The position numbers and the translations under genes were made by a program. DNA of 11,454 bases from Lentisphaeria bacterium (lineage in GTDB: Bacteria > Verrucomicrobiota > Lentisphaeria > Oligosphaerales > Oligosphaeraceae), in NCBI GenBank assembly GCA_024405235.1, contig JAKSPA010000030.1, forward strand, positions 1-11,454. The letters are read 5' to 3'. The notes beneath the pieces are model-generated. The model did not search any database. It saw nothing but the letters and a program-made list of their open reading frames with translations, and was not told the origin of the DNA. Every line of letters begins with the position of its first letter. Position 1 is the first letter of the stretch. Below, piece after piece: positions 1 through 6,569 of this stretch.

Positions 1-1
1 C

Positions 2-664
2 GCTCTCTTCCATACGGGCGCCGTTCAGGCGATCGGCAAGATTCCCGTTGATCTGCAGAACGATCTGACGGACGTCGACTTCCTGTCGTTGTCAGGACAC
101 AAGTTCCACGCTCCAAAGGGTATCGGTGTTCTCTATCGCAGGACTTTCGCGCCGTTTGCGACCTATCTCACAGGCGGTCATCAGGAGAAGATGCAGCGTG
201 CTGGCACTGAGAATGTCGCTTCCATCGCGGGCCTGGGAAAGGCTGCCGAATTGGCGATGGAGCATATAGAAGAAGAGAACACGCGCGTGAAGGCTTTGCG
301 CGACCGTCTGCAGGAAGGACTTTTGGCGACATGTCCAGACGCGATGGTCAACGGCGATCAGGCAAACAGATTGCCGAACACTCTCAACATCTGCTTCAAA
401 TACATCGAAGGCGAGTCCATTCTGCTGCGGCTTTGGGATCGCGGACGTGTATGCGCCTCTTCCGGTTCAGCGTGCACCACGGGTTCGCTCGAACCATCGC
501 ATGTGCTTCGCGCAATGGGACTTGACTATAAGGCGCTTCATGGAACGATTCGCATGAGCCTTTCCAGATACACGACGGATGCGGATATCGATGCAGTGCT
601 GGAGATTCTCCCGCCAATCATCAGAAATCTGAGAGATCTTTCACCATTCGGACGCGGAGAGTAG
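2..664 (+). CDS. Cysteine desulfurase, NifS/IscS type (3' part, 5' end outside window)
   Basis: This is a PLP-dependent enzyme that takes sulfur from L-cysteine as a protein-bound persulfide for Fe-S cluster and thio-cofactor assembly in the cytoplasm. About 220 C-terminal residues are present and the reading frame is open to the left edge. The PLP lysine lies in SGHKFHAPKG (Lys codon 101-103). The catalytic cysteine lies in SSGSACTTGS (Cys codon 473-475), followed by LEPSHVLRAMG, which is typical of the NifS/IscS branch. The TTG at 89 is only the Leu of DFLSLSGHK and not a start. One oddity: the motif usually read as H-T/V-D-A-x-Q is HTGAVQ here (Gly codon 17-19), so the Asp that normally contacts the PLP ring nitrogen appears to be replaced. 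The stop lies 6 nt before prmA, suggesting one transcript. Whether it is housekeeping IscS or a NifS paralogue cannot be settled, because no isc or nif partner genes are visible. Confidence 0.93.
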   Translation, partial: ALFHTGAVQAIGKIPVDLQNDLTDVDFLSLSGHKFHAPKGIGVLYRRTFAPFATYLTGGHQEKMQRAGTENVASIAGLGKAAELAMEHIEEENTRVKALRDRLQEGLLATCPDAMVNGDQANRLPNTLNICFKYIEGESILLRLWDRGRVCASSGSACTTGSLEPSHVLRAMGLDYKALHGTIRMSLSRYTTDADIDAVLEILPPIIRNLRDLSPFGRGE

Positions 665-670
665 AAAAGC

Positions 671-1588
671 ATGGGCAGCGCACCGACACCGATTCCGGAT
701 ACGCCGATTTATGCGGTGGAAATCGTGACAGACAACGAAGACGTCGCGGTTTTGGGCGAACTTCTTGCCGCGATGGATTTTCCACCGCAGGCGCTTTCCA
801 GCTACGAGAATCTCGAAACGGGAAAGGGGACGTCATACGTTCTTTGCGACACTCAGGCAGAAGAAACCGCCGCTCGCAAGCAAGTCGAGGCGCTTTTGAC
901 TCAGTGGGGGACTCTGCTCCAGGGCGAAGTGCACGAGATTCGCGACAATGTGATCAAACGCGAGGATTGGTCGGAAAGTTGGAAGAAGTATTTCCATCCG
1001 TTCCGTGCATCTCGTCGATTGGTCATCAAGCCAAGTTGGGAGGATTTCAGCGCCGAGCCAGAGGACATTCTTCTGGAAATCGATCCTGGAATGTGTTTCG
1101 GAACTGGTTCTCACGGCACCACACGCGGATGTCTTGAGTTCCTGGACGATCTTGCCGACGACGGCAATGCTGAACGTCCGCGCAGCCTTATCGACGCAGG
1201 CTGCGGCTCTGGCATTCTGTCAATGGCGGCTGACAAGCTTGGCTACGGACCGATTTTCGCTTTCGACTACGATCCGCAGGCGATTCTTGTCACTCACGAA
1301 AATTTCGACCGCTGCAATCTGAAGACGGTGCAGGTTTCGGAAGGTGACGTCCATGATCTTGTTCCGCCGTTCCAGGCGGATCTTGTTCTGGCGAACATTC
1401 TTGCGCCGATTCTTTTGGAGGCGAAGGAAAATATCCTGAAAATGGTTCGGCCAGGCGGCTTGCTGGTGCTTTCCGGAATATTGACGGGACAGTACGATGA
1501 TGTGCGGGACGCCTTTGTCGCGCTTGGAGCCGTTGAGTTGGAAAATCGCACACTGGCCGAATGGACAAGCGGTCTTTTCCGCATTTGA
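671..1588 (+). CDS. prmA: Ribosomal protein L11 methyltransferase PrmA
   Basis: This is a SAM-dependent methyltransferase that trimethylates amino groups of ribosomal protein L11 in the cytoplasm. The product is 305 aa, close to the usual PrmA length (about 290-310). An N-terminal substrate-recognition domain covers roughly residues 1-100. It is followed by the PrmA signature DPGMCFGTGSH (138-148), the SAM-binding loop IDAGCGSGI (174-182), an acidic FDYDP segment (198-202) and the catalytic-region motif NILAP (242-246). The ATG at 671 is preceded by a GGAGAG-like ribosome binding site. The gene starts 6 nt after the desulfurase stop and is followed 13 nt later by the EamA transporter gene, so the three are probably co-transcribed. 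The link with a desulfurase looks like housekeeping neighbourhood and not a shared pathway. The family call is secure. Confidence 0.95.
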   Translation: MGSAPTPIPDTPIYAVEIVTDNEDVAVLGELLAAMDFPPQALSSYENLETGKGTSYVLCDTQAEETAARKQVEALLTQWGTLLQGEVHEIRDNVIKREDWSESWKKYFHPFRASRRLVIKPSWEDFSAEPEDILLEIDPGMCFGTGSHGTTRGCLEFLDDLADDGNAERPRSLIDAGCGSGILSMAADKLGYGPIFAFDYDPQAILVTHENFDRCNLKTVQVSEGDVHDLVPPFQADLVLANILAPILLEAKENILKMVRPGGLLVLSGILTGQYDDVRDAFVALGAVELENRTLAEWTSGLFRI

Positions 1589-1592
1589 GGGA
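1587..1592 (+). promoter_or_regulatory. Ribosome binding site of the EamA transporter gene
   Basis: GAGGGA overlaps the prmA stop codon and lies 9 nt before the ATG at 1602. It supports that ATG over the in-frame ATG codons at 1497 and 1500, which lie inside prmA and would add 35 non-hydrophobic residues. Confidence 0.65.
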
Positions 1593-1601
1593 TATAGCGC
1601 C

Positions 1602-2492
1602 ATGTCTGATATCGGGTGGTTTCCGCTGATTCTGCTGTCTGCGTGTGCTTTAGGCTTCTACGACTTTTCGAAGAAACACGCCGTCGCAGGCAATCGTGTG
1701 ATGCCTGTGCTTTTTCTCGCGACGCTTTGCGGGACGTTGTTCATGATGGCGACGACGGCATGCACAGGGCATTTCTCAGAGTATCTCTTCTGCTCATGGC
1801 AGGAATGGGGCTGGATCATGGGAAAGTCGATCATCGTGACAGCCAGCTGGATCGCGGGATATTTCGCGTTGCACGATCTGCCGATTTCACTGGCTGCGCC
1901 GATTCGCGCTTCCGCGCCGGTATGGACTACAATCGGTGGATTCGTGTTCTTCCATGAGTGTCCCAGGCCATTGCAGTTTCTGGGTATGCTTGTGGTTTTC
2001 GCGGGATACTACATCTTTTCCACGATCGGCAAGCGCGAGGGCTTTTCGTTCAAGAGCCGCGGCATCAGGATGATAATTGCAGCGACGCTGATCGGAGCCG
2101 CAAGCGCCCTCTACGACAGATACATCCTTCATGTGGTCAATCTTGAACCGAATGTCGTTCAGTTCCACTTCTCGATTGATCTCGTGGCTCTTCTTGGGCT
2201 TGCGTGGATCTTCCAGAAACGCATCCCGTTCATGCATGAGGACGCGCCTTTCAGATGGAAATGGACCATTCCTGCTATCGGCATTCTGCTGATCGCTGCG
2301 GATTTCTTCTTCTTCCACGCATTGCATACTGAAGGAACACAGGTCGGAATTCTGTCTGTGCTGAGACGGACGTCCGTCATCGTGTCGTTTGCCTGCGGCG
2401 CGTGGTATTTCGGCGAAAAGGACATTCCGAAGAAGGTTTGCGCATTGACGCTGGTTGTCATTGGAATCATCATTCTCGGTTTCGCAAAGTGA
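1602..2492 (+). CDS. EamA/DMT-superfamily transporter
   Basis: This is an inner-membrane protein of the drug/metabolite transporter superfamily with unknown substrate. The 296-aa product has about ten hydrophobic segments in two halves, as expected for a tandem EamA protein. The first half begins at once with a membrane segment (MSDIGWFPLILLSACALG) and carries LPISLAAPIRASAPVWTT, the usual conserved stretch near the fourth helix. The second half repeats the pattern with TEGTQVGILSVLRRTSVIVS followed by FGEKDIPKK and a last helix ending in FAK. The start at 1602 fits the ribosome binding site at 1587-1592 and puts the first helix at the N-terminus. It lies 13 nt after prmA and 39 nt before the phosphoesterase gene. 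EamA proteins export varied metabolites, and nothing in the neighbours fixes the cargo. Confidence 0.85.
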   Translation: MSDIGWFPLILLSACALGFYDFSKKHAVAGNRVMPVLFLATLCGTLFMMATTACTGHFSEYLFCSWQEWGWIMGKSIIVTASWIAGYFALHDLPISLAAPIRASAPVWTTIGGFVFFHECPRPLQFLGMLVVFAGYYIFSTIGKREGFSFKSRGIRMIIAATLIGAASALYDRYILHVVNLEPNVVQFHFSIDLVALLGLAWIFQKRIPFMHEDAPFRWKWTIPAIGILLIAADFFFFHALHTEGTQVGILSVLRRTSVIVSFACGAWYFGEKDIPKKVCALTLVVIGIIILGFAK

Positions 2493-2531
2493 CTTGCGAG
2501 GTCTCGAAATTGCAAAGGGAGGCATTCAATC

Positions 2532-3053
2532 ATGAAGGTGGCGTTCTTTTCTGATATCCACGGCATTCCGTCCACGCTCGAGCGTTTCTTCGCGCAGGCT
2601 GAGGCCCTCGGCGCCGAATTGTATGTGCTGCTTGGAGACGCGCTATATCATGGTCCGCGCAACGGAGTGCCTGGCACGTATAGTCCGAACGACGTCGTGA
2701 GAATGCTGAACGAGCGGAAGGACAAAATTCTCGCCGTGAAGGGAAATTGCGACTGCGATGTCGATCAGATGCTTCTGGAATTCCCTATAATAACAGAATA
2801 ATCGCAACTTGTGCTAGACGGACGCAGATTCTTTCTCACCCATGGACATCTCTATCACCGCGACTATCTGCCGCCTCTGCCAGCAGGAGCCGTATTTGTT
2901 CAGGGGCATACGCATGTGCCTTCGCTTGAGGAACTGCCAGGAGGAATCACTTTCCTTAATCCAGGCTCAATCAGTCTGCCGAAAGGCGGCTCGCGCAATT
3001 CATTCGCTTTCTATGCCGACGGCGATATTTCTTTGAAACAGTTGGAAATCTGA
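2532..3053 (+). pseudogene. yfcE: YfcE-type metallophosphoesterase interrupted by an in-frame TAA
   Basis: This is a calcineurin-like phosphodiesterase of the YfcE/MJ0936 family, which hydrolyses phosphodiesters with a two-metal centre. The frame from 2532 to 3053 encodes 173 residues, near the roughly 180 usual for YfcE, but codon 90 (2799-2801) is TAA. Both sides stay in the same frame and match the family. Before the stop are DIHG (8-11), LGDALYHGPRN and GNCDCDVDQMLLEFP; after it are LTHGH, GHTHVP and NPGSISLPKGG. Metal ligands are therefore split between the halves, and the 89-aa product alone should be inactive. A single change of TAT or TAC (Tyr) to TAA would explain it, with no indel. 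An AAAGGGAGG site lies 9 nt before the ATG. TAA is used as a normal stop by dCMP deaminase, hpf, lptA and lptB here, so general reassignment is unlikely. It could be a true nonsense allele, a sequencing error or, less likely, readthrough. Confidence 0.85.
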
Positions 3054-3068
3054 GATGTATTCCAATTG

Positions 3069-3097
3069 ACGCGGCGGGATATGAAGGAGCGCCGCGT
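3069..3097 (+). terminator. GC-rich stem-loop after yfcE, possible terminator
   Basis: A perfect 8-bp stem (ACGCGGCG at 3069-3076 with CGCCGCGT at 3090-3097) encloses a 13-nt loop. It begins 15 nt after the yfcE stop. No U-tract follows on either strand, so it is not a classic intrinsic terminator. It may be a Rho-linked 3' end, an mRNA-stabilising structure, or part of the repeat block that starts 3 nt later. Confidence 0.45.
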
Positions 3098-3099
3098 TC

Positions 3100-3205
3100 C
3101 ACTTGGCCCACTTGGCCCATTGTTCCACATGTTCCACACGGCCCACATGGTCCATTGTTCTACATGGTCCACATGGCTCACACGGACCACTTGGGCCACT
3201 TTTTT
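3100..3205. repeat. Degenerate 9-bp tandem repeat array (about 11 units plus a partial)
   Basis: The units follow the consensus CACATGG(C/T)C. Read in order they are CACTTGGCC twice, CATTGTTC, CACATGTTC, CACACGGCC, CACATGGTC, CATTGTTC, TACATGGTC, CACATGGCT, CACACGGAC, CACTTGGGC, then CACTTTTTT running into a T7 tract. Two units (3118-3125 and 3153-3160) are identical 8-mers, which breaks any continuous reading frame. TGGCCCA (3104-3110) can pair with TGGGCCA (3192-3198), just before the T-tract. The array lies wholly between yfcE and the sigma-factor pair. Its role is unknown; it could be iterated binding sites, a structured 3' or 5' UTR, or a slippage-prone filler repeat. Confidence 0.85.
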
Positions 3206-3296
3206 TCAAAAAAAAAGGTAAATTTTTCCATATTTGTCAATAATTTTCGCTTTTCGTTCGTTATATATATAAGCAATTTTCACTTTTCTTATGGAT
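3206..3296 (+). promoter_or_regulatory. AT-rich leader, probable promoter region of the sigma-factor operon
   Basis: Right after the repeat array the base composition shifts sharply to A/T, with runs of A, T and alternating TA. The TA tract at 3262-3273 offers several -10-like hexamers (TATATA, TATAAG). TTGTCA at 3234-3239 resembles a -35 box, but its distance to the first TATATA is about 22 nt, longer than the ideal 17. A promoter is expected here because the preceding gene ends 257 bp upstream, but the exact boxes are not resolved. Confidence 0.35.
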
Positions 3297-3310
3297 AGGG
3301 AGTACCAGCT

Positions 3311-4270
3311 GTGATTTCCGACAACGATACCCTCAAACTTTATATGCAGAACATCATGCAGTATCCGCGGATATCGACCGCCCAGGAAGGACGGTTGGCG
3401 AAGCGAATCGCGCAGGGTGACATGTCTGCACGTAGTGAACTGATCAATTCAAATCTACGTCTGGTCGTCAAAATAGCTCACGATTTCAAGGGGCGTGGTC
3501 TGCCGTTGCTTGACCTTATCAGCGAAGGCAACATCGGCCTTATGCGTGCAGTCGAGAAGTTCGATCCCTCGAAGGGAGCAAAGCTTTCCAGCTACGCGGC
3601 ATGGTGGATCAAGCAGGCGATGCGTCATGCGCTGTCGAATCAGGCGTCCATTATCCGAGTGCCCACGCAGTCGGCATTGAAGATGGTGCGAATTCAAGCC
3701 GCGCGAACGCGCCTTACGCAGGAGTTGGGACGCGCTCCGACGGCGAAGGAAATTGCCGCCGCGTCCAATTTGACGGAGCGCACGGTCAACGGCCTTCGCG
3801 TTGGGCGTTCGACGACGGTTTCGCTTCAGGCGCCGCTTCAGCCTGGCATGGAAGGCGAATTGACCGATGTCATTGCCGACGAGACGACCGTGGCACCAGA
3901 TACGCTTCTTGACGACAACGAAATCATGAACCTTCTCCAGAAGCTTCTGGACACCCTCGATGCACGTGAACACCAGATTCTGGATTTGCGTTTCGGTCTT
4001 ACCAATGGTGTGCCATGCACTCTGGAACGCGTTTCCGCCATGCTGAAACTGACGCGAGAACGCGTGAGGCAGATTCAGAACCAGGCGCTGCTTGCTCTGC
4101 GGGCAATGATCAACGAAGATGTTCCATTAAGCGGAATATCGCATGGAAATGGCCCTGGACGCCGCGTGGCGGAATTGCTTGAGAAGATGGCTTCTCGCGT
4201 TTCCGCTGACTATAACGGAAATGAAAACGAAGAAAATTTGGCAGACACTACCGAGGGAGAGGAAAAATGA
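3311..4270 (+). CDS. Sigma-70 family RNA polymerase sigma factor, first of a tandem pair
   Basis: This is a primary-like (group 1/2) sigma subunit that directs RNA polymerase to promoters. The 319-aa product lacks region 1.1. Region 1.2 spans about 1-36 and region 2 about 40-110, with DLISEGNIGLMRAVEKFD and the -10 recognition segment YAAWWIKQAMRH. Region 3 covers about 112-190 and region 4 about 205-268, with the -35 helix LTRERVRQIQNQAL. A polar, acidic tail of about 51 residues (269-319) follows and has no counterpart in the neighbour. The start is GTG at 3311, with AGGGAG 8 nt upstream; the first residues ISDNDT match those of the next gene, which supports this start. Its TGA overlaps the next ATG. 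Compared with its partner it has lost the RTIRIPV consensus in region 3.0 (SIIRVPT instead), suggesting altered promoter choice; that is an inference. Confidence 0.93.
   Translation: MISDNDTLKLYMQNIMQYPRISTAQEGRLAKRIAQGDMSARSELINSNLRLVVKIAHDFKGRGLPLLDLISEGNIGLMRAVEKFDPSKGAKLSSYAAWWIKQAMRHALSNQASIIRVPTQSALKMVRIQAARTRLTQELGRAPTAKEIAAASNLTERTVNGLRVGRSTTVSLQAPLQPGMEGELTDVIADETTVAPDTLLDDNEIMNLLQKLLDTLDAREHQILDLRFGLTNGVPCTLERVSAMLKLTRERVRQIQNQALLALRAMINEDVPLSGISHGNGPGRRVAELLEKMASRVSADYNGNENEENLADTTEGEEK
4253..4270 (+). promoter_or_regulatory. Translational coupling site between the two sigma genes
   Basis: A purine-rich ribosome binding site, GAGGGAGAGG at 4253-4262, sits inside the last codons of the first sigma gene. 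The ATG of the second gene (4267-4269) overlaps the TGA of the first (4268-4270) as ATGA. This is the usual arrangement for coupled translation and points to coordinated production of both sigma proteins. Confidence 0.75.
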
Positions 4271-5133
4271 TTTCCGATAATGATACAATGAAGCTCTATA
4301 TGCAGAGCATTGGCCAGTTCCCGCTGGTGAACCAGACAGAGGAAAAGAAACTGGCCAAGCTCATTGCAAAAGGAGATGCGGCTGCAAGAGACAGATTGAT
4401 CAACAGCAATTTGCGTCTTGTTGTCAAAATCGCTCATGATTTCAAGGGCATGGGACTGCCTCTGCTGGATCTGATCAGCGAAGGCAACATCGGACTTATG
4501 CGTGCCGTGGAGAAATTTGATCCGAGCAAAGGCGCGAAGCTGTCCAGTTATGCGGCATGGTGGATCAAGCAGTCCATGCGTCGTGCGTTGGCGAACCAGG
4601 CCCGCACAATCCGCATTCCTGTCCAGTCCGCAAGCAAGATCGGCAAGATTCAGAGTGCAAAGGCGAGATTGACGCAGACGCTTGGACGTGAGCCTACAGA
4701 CAAGGAGATCGCGAACGAAATCAATCTGACCGAACGCACGGTTACAGGTTTGCGCCAGGGCAAGGCCAGCACGATTTCTCTGTTTGATCCGATTCAGAGC
4801 GGAGCCGAAGGCGAGTTCAAGGACATCATTCCAGACGACAAGACCATGGCGCCAAACGACATCGTTCAGGATGACGAGACTCTCGGCCTGATGATGGACA
4901 TGGTCAAGAAACTTCCTGAGCGCGAATATACGATTCTGAAGCTGCGCTTCGGACTTGACGGCGAAAAGGCAAAGACTCTGGAGGAGGTCTCTCATGCAAT
5001 CGGACGCACGCGCGAACGCGTCCGCCAGATTCAGAACCAGGCGCTTGAACGTCTGCGTGCCGCGATTGAGGAGCAGAAGTCCATTGAGGAACTTACTGAT
5101 CCGTCTGCATACGAAGACGACGACGATTACTAG
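4267..5133 (+). CDS. Sigma-70 family RNA polymerase sigma factor, second of a tandem pair
   Basis: This 288-aa paralogue of the preceding sigma factor also has regions 1.2 to 4.2 and no region 1.1. It is closer to the RpoD consensus, with YAAWWIKQSMRR in region 2.4, RTIRIPVQ in region 3.0, and TLEEVSHAIGRTRERVRQIQ in region 4.2. The two proteins align without gaps from residue 1 to about 268. From Leu44 through Gln102, 58 of 59 residues are the same, the exception being Met62 versus Arg62. The C-terminus is short and acidic (EDDDDY). The start is set by the ATGA overlap and the shared N-terminus. It could be the housekeeping sigma or a stationary-phase or stress sigma of RpoS type; the window alone cannot decide. 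The MFS gene begins 34 nt later and may share the transcript. Confidence 0.93.
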   Translation: MISDNDTMKLYMQSIGQFPLVNQTEEKKLAKLIAKGDAAARDRLINSNLRLVVKIAHDFKGMGLPLLDLISEGNIGLMRAVEKFDPSKGAKLSSYAAWWIKQSMRRALANQARTIRIPVQSASKIGKIQSAKARLTQTLGREPTDKEIANEINLTERTVTGLRQGKASTISLFDPIQSGAEGEFKDIIPDDKTMAPNDIVQDDETLGLMMDMVKKLPEREYTILKLRFGLDGEKAKTLEEVSHAIGRTRERVRQIQNQALERLRAAIEEQKSIEELTDPSAYEDDDDY

Positions 5134-5167
5134 GTCGTTTGAGCGAAGAGGGGGGCGATTTTTCGAT

Positions 5168-6493
5168 ATGTCCGTCAATGGAGATGAAACATTGAAATTC
5201 GGCAATCGCGAAATCTTGAAAAAATATTGCGTGTACGGTATATTTGTCTGTGGACTATTCCTTTACGCGCTTGTTCATTTCCATAGAAACAGTGTTCCAG
5301 GGCAGATATATAACGAAATAAGCACCTATTTCCGCCTAGATGCGACGCAGATGGCAAGCATTGGCGCGTCGCTTATGTATGTCTATGCGTTCATGCAGTT
5401 TGCGAATGGAATGCTTGTGGACAAATTCGGCGGTTTCCGCGTGCTTTTGTGGGGAGGCATGTTTACTGTCGCTGGATCATGGCTTTTCATCTTCAGCGGA
5501 AATTATTGGCTGCTTATCCTAAGCCGTGTTTTGACTGGCATAGGCATAGGAGCGACCTATCTTTCCATGCTCGATATAACGAAAATCAGCTTTCCAAAGA
5601 ATTTCAGCATAATGACGGGATTCTTTCTCGGAGTCGGGCAGGTCGGCGGTGCGGTCGGAACGGCGCCTTTCGCTGCATTCTGCCAATCGTACGGATGGCT
5701 GACGTGCCTGAAGGTCATTGCTGGCATAACGACCGCATTCGTCCTTTTCTTCATGGCATGCTTCTGCGTTGTTGACAAACCGCCTGTCTCACGCCAGCCT
5801 ATGCGTCTTGGAAACTATCTTACGGTTCTTTTCAACAGATACAATATCCTAAACAACTTCTCCTTCAATTTCGCATACGGACTTTTCTATGGCTTCTTTT
5901 CGTTGATCATGAAGAAATTCCTGCAGGACAGCTACGGAATGAGCTCCGAGGGAGCCTCTGGTGTCACCTGCGCGATGCTTATCATGCAGGCGGTTTTCAA
6001 TCAGACCTTCGGCATTCTGGTCGCGAAATACAATTCCAGCGGCAAGCGGTTCTTCGATTGGATATTGGCCGTTCCGTTCTGCTGCTGCGTCAGCGTGCTT
6101 TCGCTTTCTCTATATGGCTCAAGTTCCTGCAAACCAATTGTGATCGGTCTTTTTATCATAATGGGCATGATCGCTGGCTGCACGCCTGTTTCTCTTGATG
6201 TGACTCGAAATATCAATCCGCCCGAAATAAGTTCTACTGCAATTGGATTCAACAATAGCATGGCGTATGTTTTCTCAGGAATCTTCGCGACCATGACAGG
6301 AGCCGTCCTTGGACGCTTCTCTGATGGGAATGCCTTTGCAATGACTTATCCGCCAAAGGCTTATATTGTTCTGCTGGCAATCAATTCCGTCTTGCTTCTG
6401 ATTCCTGCAGTCGTCGCCAGATTCATTCCGGATTACAAGGGAAAGAATATCTACCAGCCCTCTTGCCAGCTCTTCGGCATCGGAAAACGCTGA
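5168..6493 (+). CDS. Major facilitator superfamily (MFS) transporter
   Basis: This is a secondary transporter of the inner membrane with unknown substrate. The 441-aa product has about 12 hydrophobic segments split by a basic central loop near residues 200-220. Cytoplasmic loop 2-3 carries MFS motif A as GMLVDKFGGFR (81-91). Helix 4 carries the motif B arginine in LSRVLTGIGIG (Arg120), and helix 5 is glycine-rich (GFFLGVGQVGGAVGTAP), as in motif C-like segments. The ATG at 5168 is the only reasonable start after the second sigma gene ends; GAGGGGGG at 5148-5155 is a ribosome binding site at a slightly long 12-nt spacing. It lies 34 nt downstream of the sigma pair on the same strand and converges with tatD. 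Organic anion, sugar-phosphate or drug transport are all possible. Confidence 0.88.
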   Translation: MSVNGDETLKFGNREILKKYCVYGIFVCGLFLYALVHFHRNSVPGQIYNEISTYFRLDATQMASIGASLMYVYAFMQFANGMLVDKFGGFRVLLWGGMFTVAGSWLFIFSGNYWLLILSRVLTGIGIGATYLSMLDITKISFPKNFSIMTGFFLGVGQVGGAVGTAPFAAFCQSYGWLTCLKVIAGITTAFVLFFMACFCVVDKPPVSRQPMRLGNYLTVLFNRYNILNNFSFNFAYGLFYGFFSLIMKKFLQDSYGMSSEGASGVTCAMLIMQAVFNQTFGILVAKYNSSGKRFFDWILAVPFCCCVSVLSLSLYGSSSCKPIVIGLFIIMGMIAGCTPVSLDVTRNINPPEISSTAIGFNNSMAYVFSGIFATMTGAVLGRFSDGNAFAMTYPPKAYIVLLAINSVLLLIPAVVARFIPDYKGKNIYQPSCQLFGIGKR

Positions 6494-6569
6494 AAGGCTC
6501 GTGCGAACATTGGAACACAAAGGGGAGCCTAGTTCATTTGCAGTCTATGACTGTTTACAGACTACAGGA

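Noticed and set aside
1887..2525. Minus-strand frame of 212 codons opposite the EamA transporter
   Set aside because: Charged, motif-free translation typical of the reverse of a membrane-protein gene.
2532..2801. An independent 89-aa protein ending at the TAA, with a second gene starting at GTG 2811
   Set aside because: The two parts together form one YfcE protein in the same frame. The first lacks half of the metal ligands, and no ribosome binding site precedes 2811.
3000..3209. Minus-strand frame with collagen-like Gly-Pro repeats across the 9-bp array
   Set aside because: It arises from the period-9 repeat, overlaps the 3' end of yfcE in antisense, has only a TTG start in the poly-T/A tract, and the 8-bp units shift its repeat register.
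4210..5205. Long antisense frame (331 codons) opposite the second sigma gene
   Set aside because: It mirrors the codon pattern of the strongly supported sigma gene. Its composition is unlike any known family, and a shorter similar frame lies opposite the first sigma gene at the matching place.
6495..6529. Inverted repeat AGGCTC/GAGCCT between the converging MFS and tatD genes
   Set aside because: The 6-bp stem has a 23-nt loop and no good T-run on either side, so a bidirectional terminator is not supported. The AGTCT/AGACT pair at 6542-6563 is weaker still.
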